Origin: Nakamurella aerolata | GTDB lineage: Bacteria > Actinomycetota > Actinomycetes > Mycobacteriales > Nakamurellaceae | Direction of reading: 5' to 3' | NCBI RefSeq assembly: GCF_013002705.1 | Contig: NZ_JABEND010000003.1 | Span: 1-64,000 of the forward strand | Length of the DNA stretch: 64,000 nt | In this document: one piece after another, positions 16,351-23,695 of the stretch | Numbering within the stretch: position 1 is the stretch's first letter | Layout of the letters: every line of letters begins with the position of its first letter | Made by a program: the position numbers and the translations under genes | The notes under the pieces: model-generated | The model's database searches: none | The model's input: only the letters and a program-made list of their open reading frames with translations | What the model was told of the DNA's origin: nothing

Positions 16351-17001
16351 ATGCCCAGCCCCCGGTCCACTGCCCGCGACCTCGCCCAGATCGCCGTTTT
16401 CGCCGCCCTGATCGCGGCGCTCGGCCTACCCGGCACCCTCTACCTTGGCGGCAACGCCGTACCGATCACCCTGCAGAGCCTCGGGCCGATGCTGGCGGGC
16501 GCCATGCTCGGCGCGCGCAAGGGCGGCCTCGCGGTCCTCACCTTCATCGCGCTGACCACGTGTGGGCTGCCGCTGCTAGCCGGCTTCCGCGGCGGCCCCG
16601 GCGCGGTGTTCGCGGCACCGACGTCCGGGTATCTGTGGGGCTGGCTGCTCGGAGCCATTGTGGTCGGCACGCTGACCAAGCGGCTGCTGCCGCGTTACCC
16701 GCTGTGGCTGGGCATTCTCGCGACCGCGGTCGGCGGCGTGCTGTGCGTCTACCTGATCGGCATTCCGTGGCAGGCGATCCGCACCGAAACCCCGCTCTGG
16801 ACGGCGATCGCCGGCTCCGGCATCTACCTGCCGGGCGATGCCATCAAGGTGGTGGTCACCGCGCTCACCGCCAAGCAGGTGCACCGGGCCTACCCCGGTC
16901 TGTTGGCCGCGCCGCGCCGTCGGCAGCTGCCTGGCGGGCCGGATGCGGGCGCTCGCGCAACCGCCGACGGTGCCCAGACGCAGCACCGGGCCGAACGCTG
17001 A
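16351..17001 (+). CDS. bioY: BioY biotin transporter, S component
   Basis: A 216-residue six-helix membrane protein that binds biotin for an ECF importer. It opens ARDLAQIAVFAALIAALGLPG and has TLYLGGNAVPITLQSLGPML, the BioY signature region, then GARKGGLAVLTFIALTTCGLPLLAGF and GAVFAAPTSGYLWGWLLGA. ATG 16351 has AAGGAG five bases upstream. The Arg/Ala-rich C-terminal tail is extra to the family. It is followed by its ATPase and T component as bioY-bioM-bioN; a biotin-responsive operator is not obvious. Confidence 0.92.
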   Translation: MPSPRSTARDLAQIAVFAALIAALGLPGTLYLGGNAVPITLQSLGPMLAGAMLGARKGGLAVLTFIALTTCGLPLLAGFRGGPGAVFAAPTSGYLWGWLLGAIVVGTLTKRLLPRYPLWLGILATAVGGVLCVYLIGIPWQAIRTETPLWTAIAGSGIYLPGDAIKVVVTALTAKQVHRAYPGLLAAPRRRQLPGGPDAGARATADGAQTQHRAER

Positions 17002-17062
17002 GCGCTGCAGGCACGCCCAGCCGGCCGAGCCCACCGAGCCCACCGCACCAGCCGAGCCGGCC

Positions 17063-17815
17063 GTGAGCGGCGACGCGGCGGGCACCGGCGCCACCGGCGG
17101 CACCGGCGGCACCGGCGGCACCGGCGGCACCGGAGAGGTCCGCTTCGACGGTGTTTCGCACGCCTACGGCGAGCGTCCCGTGTTGCACACCATCGACCTG
17201 AGGCTGACCGAACACCGCATCGGCGTGGTCGGCGGCAACGGCTCCGGCAAGTCCACGCTCGCCAGGATGATCAACGGGTTGGTGACCCCGGACAGCGGGC
17301 GGGTGCTGGTGAACGGGCTGGACGTGGCCAAGCACGGCGCGGCGGTGCGGCGCCAGGTCGGCTTCGTGTTCACCGACCCCGACAGCCAGATCGTGATGCC
17401 AACCGTGGCGGAAGATGTCGCATTTTCGTTGCGGCGCAGCACGTTGAGCAAGGCTGAGGTGCAGCAGCGGGTGGACAACGCGCTGCGGCAGTTCGGCCTC
17501 GCCGGGCACGCCGACCACCCGACGCACCTGCTGTCCGGTGGGCAGAAGCAGCTGTTGGCGCTGGCCGCGATGCTGGTCCGCGACCCGCAGACGCTGGTGT
17601 GCGACGAGCCGACAACGCTGCTGGACCTGCGCAACACCCGCATGGTGAACGCGCTGCTGCGTGAGCTGCCGGTGCAGCTGATTCTGGTGACGCACCAACT
17701 GGACCTGCTCACCGACATGGACCGGGTACTGGTGGTGCACGAGGGCCGCATCGCCGCGGACGGGCCGCCCGAGCCGACGCTGGCCCGCTACCACGAGCTG
17801 GTGTTGGGCTCGTGA
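17063..17815 (+). CDS. bioM: BioM/CbiO-type ECF transporter ATPase
   Basis: The ATP-binding subunit energising BioY. It has Walker A GGNGSGKST, a Q-loop in VGFVFTDPDSQIVMPTV (typical CbiO FQNPDDQ-like), the signature LLSGGQKQLLALAAM, Walker B LVCDEPTTLLDLRN and a switch His in LVTHQLD. The proposed GTG start gives 250 residues and precedes a (TGG)n stretch encoded by a 9-base repeat (ACCGGCGGC, about 17098-17132), so the true start may be just after the repeat. It overlaps no neighbour and lies 62 bases after bioY. Confidence 0.87.
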   Translation: MSGDAAGTGATGGTGGTGGTGGTGEVRFDGVSHAYGERPVLHTIDLRLTEHRIGVVGGNGSGKSTLARMINGLVTPDSGRVLVNGLDVAKHGAAVRRQVGFVFTDPDSQIVMPTVAEDVAFSLRRSTLSKAEVQQRVDNALRQFGLAGHADHPTHLLSGGQKQLLALAAMLVRDPQTLVCDEPTTLLDLRNTRMVNALLRELPVQLILVTHQLDLLTDMDRVLVVHEGRIAADGPPEPTLARYHELVLGS

Positions 17816-17825
17816 GGGGCCGGCG

Positions 17826-18506
17826 ATGAGCCGGGGCGGACCGATCGGTGTCTTCCAGCCGGGAACCTCTGTGCTGCACCGGATTCCGGCCGGCTGGAAG
17901 CTGTTGGGCATGGCCGTCGCCGTCACCGCGGCGCTGCTGCTGCGGCAGTGGTGGCAGCTGGCCATCGCCGCGGCCCTGACGCTGGTGTTGTATCTGCTTG
18001 GCGGGTTCGGAATGCGGGTGCTGCTGGCTCAGCTGCGGCCGTTGCGGTGGATGCTGCTGTTCGTCGCGGTGATCCAGCTGCTGATCGCCGGCTGGCCGAC
18101 GGCGCTGCGGGTCTGCCTTGTGCTGTCCGTCACCGTCGCGCTGGCCGCGCTCTACACCCTGACCACCAGGGTCAGCCACACGCTCGACCTGGTGGCTCGG
18201 GCGCTGGCGCCGCTGCGCCGGAAACCGTTGCGGCGGTTGGCTATCGACCCCGATCGTATCGCACTGGTGCTGGCCATGACGATCCGCTGTGTTCCGCTGC
18301 TGGCCGGCGTCATCGATGAGGTGAACCAGGCCCGCAAGGCCCGCGGCGCCGGCTGGTCGGTGCGGGCGATCGCGGTGCCGGCGGTGGTCAGGACGCTGCG
18401 GGTGGCCGACGCGATGGGCGAGGCGTTGCAAGCCCGCGGCGCCGACGATCCCGACCCAGCCGACCCACGCCCGCCCGCCGCCGGGCCGGCCTCGGGCGGC
18501 AGCTGA
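17826..18506 (+). CDS. bioN: BioN/EcfT-type transmembrane component
   Basis: A 226-residue membrane protein completing the biotin ECF importer. Four to five hydrophobic helices (MAVAVTAALLLRQWWQLAIA; LVLYLLGGFG; WMLLFVAVIQLLIAGW; LVLSVTVALAALY) precede the cytoplasmic coupling helices with the paired ARG motifs ARKARGAG and ALQARGAD that contact the ATPase. It starts 10 bases after bioM. The Pro/Ala tail is short. Confidence 0.88.
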   Translation: MSRGGPIGVFQPGTSVLHRIPAGWKLLGMAVAVTAALLLRQWWQLAIAAALTLVLYLLGGFGMRVLLAQLRPLRWMLLFVAVIQLLIAGWPTALRVCLVLSVTVALAALYTLTTRVSHTLDLVARALAPLRRKPLRRLAIDPDRIALVLAMTIRCVPLLAGVIDEVNQARKARGAGWSVRAIAVPAVVRTLRVADAMGEALQARGADDPDPADPRPPAAGPASGGS

Positions 18507-18512
18507 CGAGGG

Positions 18513-19031
18513 TCAGGCTTCGTCGCCGTAGAGCACCTGCTCGGCGATCGTCATGGTGGCGTCGCTGAACAGCACCAGCTCGGCCTGCTCCAGCCCGGTG
18601 TCGGCGCCGCACAGCGCCGCAAACGCTTGCACCAGAGCATCTTCCACCGGCCAGCCGAAGATGCCGGCGGAGATCAACGGGAACGCAATACTGCTCGCCG
18701 TCAGCTCGTCCGCCACCTCGAGGCTGCGCCGGTAGCACGAGCGCAGCACCGCCCGCTGGTCGCGGCGGGCGTCGTACACCGGGCCGACGGTGTGCACCAC
18801 CCACTTGGCCGGCAGGTCGCCGGCCGTGGTGGCGACCGCCTCGCCCGCCGGCATGCCGTCCGGGAACCGGTCGCGCCGAATCTGCCGGCACTCGGCGATG
18901 ATCGCCGGGCCACCGGCCCGGTGAATGGCACCGTCGACCCCGCCACCACCGAGCAAACTCGAACTTGCCGAGTTGACGATCACGTCGACGTGACGTGTGG
19001 TGATGTCCCCGACCACGGGCAAGATGTCCAT
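18513..19031 (-). CDS. Macro-domain protein (ADP-ribose binding/hydrolase)
   Basis: A 172-residue single macro domain. It has VGDITTRHVDVIVNSASSS followed by LLGGGGVDGAIHRAGG, the ADP-ribose-binding N-x-A/GGGVDGAIH loop of MacroD/YmdB enzymes, and FPLISAGIFGWPVEDA (the G-[VI]-[FY]-G loop) later. These remove mono-ADP-ribose or O-acetyl-ADP-ribose. It starts at the ATG of MDILPVVGD. It is convergent with bioN (6-base gap) and divergent from the barstar-like gene. Confidence 0.92.
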   Translation of the reverse strand: MDILPVVGDITTRHVDVIVNSASSSLLGGGGVDGAIHRAGGPAIIAECRQIRRDRFPDGMPAGEAVATTAGDLPAKWVVHTVGPVYDARRDQRAVLRSCYRRSLEVADELTASSIAFPLISAGIFGWPVEDALVQAFAALCGADTGLEQAELVLFSDATMTIAEQVLYGDEA

Positions 19032-19295
19032 GCCCCTAGTGTGCTGGGTGAACCACGGTGCCACCAACCAGACCGCTGACCGGCTCGGCCAGGGTGCCCG
19101 AGCTCCGCTGCCGGACGCCGGCCGAGCGCGTCTGTTGCGCACGCCCGGAAGCCACCGGACCGCCGCCATCGACCGCCGCGGCTGACCCCTGCTGCCCGAC
19201 CCTCCGGTGCCGACCCGCCGGTGCCGACCCGCTGGTGCCGACCCGCCGCTGCCCGCTGCACCGGGCAGCACCGCATCGCGAAGGATGACCTTGAC

Positions 19296-19631
19296 GTGAC
19301 GACCTTTCTGCCCGCCGACTCGGCCGCCGCCCTGGCCGAGCGGCTCGGCGCCGTCCGGGTGCCGGCCGCACCCAGCACCGCCGCCTCGCTCGCCGCATTC
19401 GCCGCGGCGCTGCACTTCCCGGACTACTTCGGCGGCAACCTCGACGCGCTGCTGGACTGCCTGCGCGACCGGCCGGCCACGGCTCCACCGCTGTGGTGGT
19501 GCGACGTCGCCCGGTTACGCGACGCCGACCCGAGCGGCTACCGCGCCATTCTGCGGGTGTTCACCGACTGGCAGGCCGAACGCCCGGCCGCCGGCCGCAC
19601 CGAGGTCTACGTCAGCGACACGGGCACCTGA
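19296..19631 (+). CDS. Barstar-family RNase inhibitor-like protein
   Basis: A 111-residue barstar-like protein. It has the core FAAALHFPDYFGGNLDALLDCLRD (helix 2 plus the Y-F-G-x-N-x-D-A-x-x-D motif) and LWWCDVARLR. Barstars block barnase-type ribonucleases, but many actinobacterial ones have no linked toxin; none is visible here. The start is GTG with GAAGGA ten bases upstream. It ends 66 bases before tRNA-Arg. Confidence 0.85.
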   Translation: MTTFLPADSAAALAERLGAVRVPAAPSTAASLAAFAAALHFPDYFGGNLDALLDCLRDRPATAPPLWWCDVARLRDADPSGYRAILRVFTDWQAERPAAGRTEVYVSDTGT

Positions 19632-19697
19632 GGTGCGGCCGCCACCGCACTCGGCGGCCAAGCGCAGCGCCCGCGCCGGGTACCCTGATCCGGCACG

Positions 19698-19773
19698 GCC
19701 CTCATAGCTCAGGGGATAGAGCACCGCTCTCCTAAAGCGGGTGTCGCTGGTTCGAATCCAGCTGGGGGCACCA
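19698..19773 (+). tRNA. tRNA-Arg (CCT anticodon)
   Basis: A cloverleaf with acceptor GCCCTCA/TGGGGGC, D arm GCTC-AGGGGATA-GAGC, anticodon stem CCGCT/AGCGG with loop CTCCTAA (anticodon CCT, codon AGG), and T arm GCTGG-TTCGAAT-CCAGC. The discriminator A is followed by an encoded CCA (19771-19773). Confidence 0.95.
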
Positions 19774-19789
19774 CCGCGGTTCACCGCTC

Positions 19790-19935
19790 CGCAGCGTTCG
19801 GGATCGACAGTGCTGCGGGATCGACAGCGGCGTCGGATCGACAACGTTGCGGATCGTCTGCTGTCGGATCAGCAGCATTGTCGGATAGCAGCGGTGTCGG
19901 ATCGGCAGCGGCGTCGGGTCAGCAGCATTCGCCTG
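19790..19935. repeat. Imperfect GTCGGATCGRCAGC repeats after tRNA-Arg
   Basis: Degenerate units of roughly 17-20 bases (GGATCGACAGTGCTGC, GGATCGACAGCGGCGTC, GGATCGACAACGTTGC, GGATCAGCAGCATTGTC, GGATAGCAGCGGTGTC, GGATCGGCAGCGGCGTC). They fill the gap between tRNA-Arg and the AraC-type gene. There is no coding signal. Confidence 0.65.
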
Positions 19936-20047
19936 TCGGCAAGGCACTTCCCTTCGGCGGCACCGTTCCGTTCTCCGGTGGTGTCCCGTTCGCCGGCGCT
20001 GGACCTCTCCGAGCTGCCCGATTGCCAGGCGGGTAACGTCGTCCGGC

Positions 20048-20878
20048 ATGGCGGCGCTCATCGACCTGCCGATCCATCCGGCGCTCGCCGGGTTGGTGGT
20101 GCGCTGCGTCCCGTACCGAAGCACACATCGCCATGACGAGGTGCACCTGGGCCTGCCGTCGCCGTACGCCACCGTGATCGTCGCGTTCGACGAACCGCTC
20201 GACGTCGGTTGGCTGGCCGATCCGCACCGGCACCAGCGGCACTGGACGTCGGCGTCGGGTTTGCACTCCGGACCGGCGTTGATCCGCACCAACGGCTACC
20301 AACACGGCATCCAACTGACGCTCACCCCGCTCGGGGTGCGGGCGCTGTTCGGCGCACCGATCGGTGCCTTCGCCAACGCGGTGGAGGGCCTGGCCGACCT
20401 GGATCGCCCACTGCCGGACGCGCAGTACCAGCGGCTGGCGGAGCTGCCGCCGAGTCAGCGCACCGGCGCACTGCAACAGCTGTTGATCGACCGGCTGGGC
20501 AACGACTTTCGCCGGGCGAGGCCGGAGCTGGAGCAGGCGTGGCGGCTCGTCACGCGCAGCCGGGGAACGGCTCCGGTCGCGTCGGTGGCCGCCGCGGTGG
20601 GCTGGAGCCGGCGGCAGCTGCACGCGCAATTCCTTGCCGAGTACGGGGTTTCACCCAAAGCGGCGGCACGGATCGCCAGGTTCGACCACGCCAGGAAACT
20701 CGCCGACGCGGCGGTGCCGCTGGCCGAGGTGGCAGCCGGCGCCGGGTTCGCCGACCAGGCGCACCTCACCAGGGAGTTCCGCTCGATGGCTGGCCGGACG
20801 CCGACCCAGACCCGGCGGACGGACTACACATTTCTTCAAGACCTGGCTGTCGGCCAGCGCGCATCATGGCAAACATGA
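20048..20878 (+). CDS. AraC-family transcriptional regulator
   Basis: A 276-residue regulator. The N-terminal ligand region (about 1-150) includes YRSTHRHDEVHLGLPSPYATV and GIQLTLTPLGVRALFG, seen in actinobacterial AraC proteins. The C-terminal double HTH begins VASVAAAVGWSRRQLHAQF and ends with PLAEVAAGAGFADQAHLTRE, the classic AraC second helix-turn-helix, then FRSMAGRTPTQTR. It overlaps the next gene by four bases (ATGA), so it likely controls or is controlled together with it. Confidence 0.9.
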   Translation: MAALIDLPIHPALAGLVVRCVPYRSTHRHDEVHLGLPSPYATVIVAFDEPLDVGWLADPHRHQRHWTSASGLHSGPALIRTNGYQHGIQLTLTPLGVRALFGAPIGAFANAVEGLADLDRPLPDAQYQRLAELPPSQRTGALQQLLIDRLGNDFRRARPELEQAWRLVTRSRGTAPVASVAAAVGWSRRQLHAQFLAEYGVSPKAAARIARFDHARKLADAAVPLAEVAAGAGFADQAHLTREFRSMAGRTPTQTRRTDYTFLQDLAVGQRASWQT

Positions 20879-21339
20879 GCAACCGCACGCTTTTCCACGT
20901 CCTGGCCTATGCCGACGTCAACCGCGGCATCGCCTTTCTCGAGGCGGTCGGCTTCACCCGGGCGGCCATCTACACCGATGGCGACGGCGCCGACGCCGTG
21001 GTGGTGCACGCGCAGTACAACTGGCGCGACACCGGCGGAGTGATGTTCGGCCAGCAGCGGCCACGCACCACCGACACCGGCGACACCGCAGACACTGCAG
21101 ACACCGCCGACCCAGCCGGCACTCCAGACACCGCCGGTTTTGTCGACGGAGTGGGCCGGGCGCAGTGTTACTGCGTGGTGGAAACCGACGCCGATGTGGA
21201 CCGGGTGCACGCCGCGGCCATCGCGGCCGGCGGCCGGTCGGTGCAGGCGCCGAACAATCCGGACTACGGGGGCCGGGAATGCACCGTCAGGGACGCCGAG
21301 GGCAATCAGTGGAGCTTCGGGACGTACCAGGGGGAATAA
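20875..21339 (+). CDS. VOC (glyoxalase/bleomycin-resistance) family protein
   Basis: A 154-residue VOC protein of the PhnB/Glo_EDI_BRP type. The first beta-alpha-beta unit is LFHVLAYADVNRGIAFLEAVGF; the second half has GGRSVQAPNNPDYGGRECTVRDAEGNQWSFGTY. Between them is a Thr/Asp/Ala-rich insert (about 67-88: repeated DTAD units) encoded by a simple tandem repeat. The start is the second ATG, which forms ATGA with the AraC stop. Function is likely detoxification or binding, unresolved. Confidence 0.85.
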   Translation: MSNRTLFHVLAYADVNRGIAFLEAVGFTRAAIYTDGDGADAVVVHAQYNWRDTGGVMFGQQRPRTTDTGDTADTADTADPAGTPDTAGFVDGVGRAQCYCVVETDADVDRVHAAAIAAGGRSVQAPNNPDYGGRECTVRDAEGNQWSFGTYQGE

Positions 21340-21420
21340 CACGATCTCAGGGGAATAACGCGATCCGCCCGGCTCGCGAGGAGCCGGGCGGATCACGCAG
21401 GTAGCAGCGTCAGACCTGGA

Positions 21421-22338
21421 TCAGGAGTTGGCTGCCGTGGTGTAGGTGGACTGGATGGTGCTGCCGAAGTACGGCCCCCACATCACATCTCGGATCGCGG
21501 TGTAGCCGAAGCTGTTGACGGAGTTCAGGTTTCCGTTCTTGATCCAACCACCACCGGACGAGCCGCCGGTCATGTTGCAGGGCAGGCCCTGGTCGTTGGA
21601 GCCGCCGTAGGTGTCGTTCATCACGGTGCCCTGGCACGACCAGAAGGTCTGGCCGTTGAACGGCGACGCCGCCGGGTATCCATAGGCGGTGTAGCTGCCG
21701 CCGCGGGCCTGGTTGAACGCGATCGGGTAACCGCCGACGGCGCCGGTGAGCGTCTTGCCGCCGTTGGTGTTCATGATGGCGAAGCCGACGTCGTAGTTGA
21801 AGTCACCCGAGTTCTTCCACGCGTTGGTGGTGACCAGCGCCCTGGCCGTCCAGGTTCCGTACGGGGCGTTGCCGTTCAAATACGCCGGGACAAAAGCGAA
21901 TTTGGTGGCGTATGCGCCCGGCCCTTCGTTCACGCAGTGGCCCGCCGTTGTCACCACGGAGCCGTTGGTGCTGTTGGTGGCGGTGCCCGAGCAGACGTAA
22001 TCGGCACCGCCGAGGGTGAAGAACACTTTGCCCATCCGGGGCTGCGGGGTCTGCTGGGTGGCCGCCGACCCGGCCATCGGCTTCTTCTTCAGCGCCTGCG
22101 CCTGGCTCTTGGAAAGCTTGAGGCTGTACTTCGATTCGATCGGGATGGCGTTGCGCATCCGATCCTTGGTCCAGTATTTGACGACGTCCTGCTGCTCCGC
22201 GGAACTCACCGCGGCTCGTTGCGCGGTCGCTTGTCCCGCCTGTCCCGATTGTCCGGCAGCGGCCGGCACGGCCGTCGCCACCGCGGCGGACGCCGTAAGG
22301 AGGGTGGTCAGCACTGCTGCAGAAGTGAATCGCTTCAA
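21421..22338 (-). CDS. Secreted trypsin-like serine protease (S1)
   Basis: A 305-residue exported S1-family peptidase. The signal peptide KRFTSAAVLTTLLTASAAVA is followed by a propeptide to about 100. The catalytic triad is H134 (TTAGHC), D183 (FNYDVGFA) and S261 (GGSSGG), with disulfide cysteines near 116/135 and 235/254. It starts at TTG, since AAAGGA lies seven bases upstream and this gives a proper signal peptide; the longer upstream frame crosses the promoter. It resembles secreted V8/trypsin-like proteins of soil actinomycetes. Confidence 0.87.
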   Translation of the reverse strand: MKRFTSAAVLTTLLTASAAVATAVPAAAGQSGQAGQATAQRAAVSSAEQQDVVKYWTKDRMRNAIPIESKYSLKLSKSQAQALKKKPMAGSAATQQTPQPRMGKVFFTLGGADYVCSGTATNSTNGSVVTTAGHCVNEGPGAYATKFAFVPAYLNGNAPYGTWTARALVTTNAWKNSGDFNYDVGFAIMNTNGGKTLTGAVGGYPIAFNQARGGSYTAYGYPAASPFNGQTFWSCQGTVMNDTYGGSNDQGLPCNMTGGSSGGGWIKNGNLNSVNSFGYTAIRDVMWGPYFGSTIQSTYTTAANS

Positions 22339-22904
22339 CGCGATTTCCTTTCTCGTTTCGCTGCAACACCTTTCGGAGCTGCAGGCCCCCACCGGATGGG
22401 TAACCCGCCGTCGTGAACAGCGGTTCACCGACCGTAGGAACGAAAGCTGTTTTGGCACAACACAGTCGCTCGTTCTGGGGAGAGTGCGGTACACGAAGCG
22501 TCATCCCGGGGCGGCGACACGACCCCGGTGCGATGAAACCGGCACCGCCGGTGACGGTGAAGTGACGTTTCGGTTACTCACCGGGTAGCGCGGGTGGCCG
22601 CAACTTTTCCCCGGCAACGACGCCGTTGCCGCAGATTTTCGCCCTCAACCCCCAAACCGCTGCCCCGGCTTCACCCGCCGAGGCCACCCGGCCGGACGTG
22701 ACGATGCCACCCGGCCGGACGTGGGCGCGGGGAGCCGGTGCGAGCACCTAGCTTTACCCGCCGCTGCCTTCCCGTGGCAGGTCAGGACGTTCCGGCCGGT
22801 CGCTGAGGCGATTGAACCGTTCGGGCTGCCCGGCCGTGCCAGTGGGTGATCCGGTCCATCGATCCGGCGCCGGGCCCTGCCCGGTCCGACCCGACAGGAG
22901 CGTC
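22339..22904. other. 566-base divergent intergenic region with an 18-base direct repeat
   Basis: Carries the promoters of the S1 protease (left) and the Rieske gene (right); neither is clear enough to mark. A perfect 18-base direct repeat (GCCACCCGGCCGGACGTG) occurs at 22683-22700 and 22706-22723, five bases apart, as regulator half-sites sometimes do. No gene is seen. Confidence 0.55.
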
Positions 22905-23525
22905 ATGCCTGAGCAGAACACCGTCATCCCGGCAGCACCCGACCTCACCTCGCGAGTCGGCGGACCCGCCGCCCCGACAGCACCAACGGCGACGGCGAGT
23001 GCCGCCACCGGCACCACTGCCACCACCGGCACCGAACCCGGCACCGAACCCGGGCTCGACCCCGGCGCCGGTTGCACGGCCTGCGTCGGCGGCTCGGGTG
23101 CCGCTGGTCGCCAGGGCTGGTCGCGCCGCTCGGCGCTCGCCGCCGCGGGACTGGCGGTGGCCGCGACGGCCGCCGCATGCAGCAGCGGATCCGACGAGTC
23201 ACCGTCCAGCAGCACCTCGGAGCCGGGCGGTTCGGGCGGCGCCGACCGCCAGGCTCAGCTCGCCGCGGTCAGCGACATTCCGGACGGCGGTTGCCTGGTC
23301 AGCGGCAAGGTGCTGCTGGCCCGCACCGGCGACACGGTGATGGGGCACTCGTCCACCTGCACCCACAAGGGCGGGACGGTGGCACCGGACGGCGCCGACG
23401 CCCGCTGCCCGCTGCACGGCTCGGTGTTCAACGCCACCACCGGCGCGGTGGTCAACGGGCCCGCCACCGAACCACTGCCGGCGGTACCGGTGACCGTCCG
23501 CTCCGGCGGGGTGTTCCAAGCCTGA
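22905..23525 (+). CDS. Tat-exported Rieske [2Fe-2S] lipoprotein
   Basis: A 206-residue protein with a Pro/Thr/Gly-rich N terminus, then a twin-arginine signal (SRRSALAAAGLAVAATAAAC) whose last Cys fits a lipobox. A Ser-rich linker precedes a compact Rieske domain with CTHKGG and CPLHGS ligating the cluster. The domain resembles soluble Rieske proteins of Actinobacteria that lack an attached oxygenase. ATG 22905 has ACAGGAG upstream. The electron partner is not in the window. Confidence 0.85.
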   Translation: MPEQNTVIPAAPDLTSRVGGPAAPTAPTATASAATGTTATTGTEPGTEPGLDPGAGCTACVGGSGAAGRQGWSRRSALAAAGLAVAATAAACSSGSDESPSSSTSEPGGSGGADRQAQLAAVSDIPDGGCLVSGKVLLARTGDTVMGHSSTCTHKGGTVAPDGADARCPLHGSVFNATTGAVVNGPATEPLPAVPVTVRSGGVFQA

Positions 23526-23695
23526 GCGCCGCGGCCGGGCCGACCCGGGCACCCACCGACTGGCCCCGTGCCCGGCTGCCGGGCCGCGGCCGGGCAGACC
23601 CGAGCTCACCGCCCGGCACGGCGCATCTGCGCCAATGCGGACACCCGCCGCCGCCGGGCATTGCCCGCAGCGCGGGCAGGCGGTGTGCTTGACCG

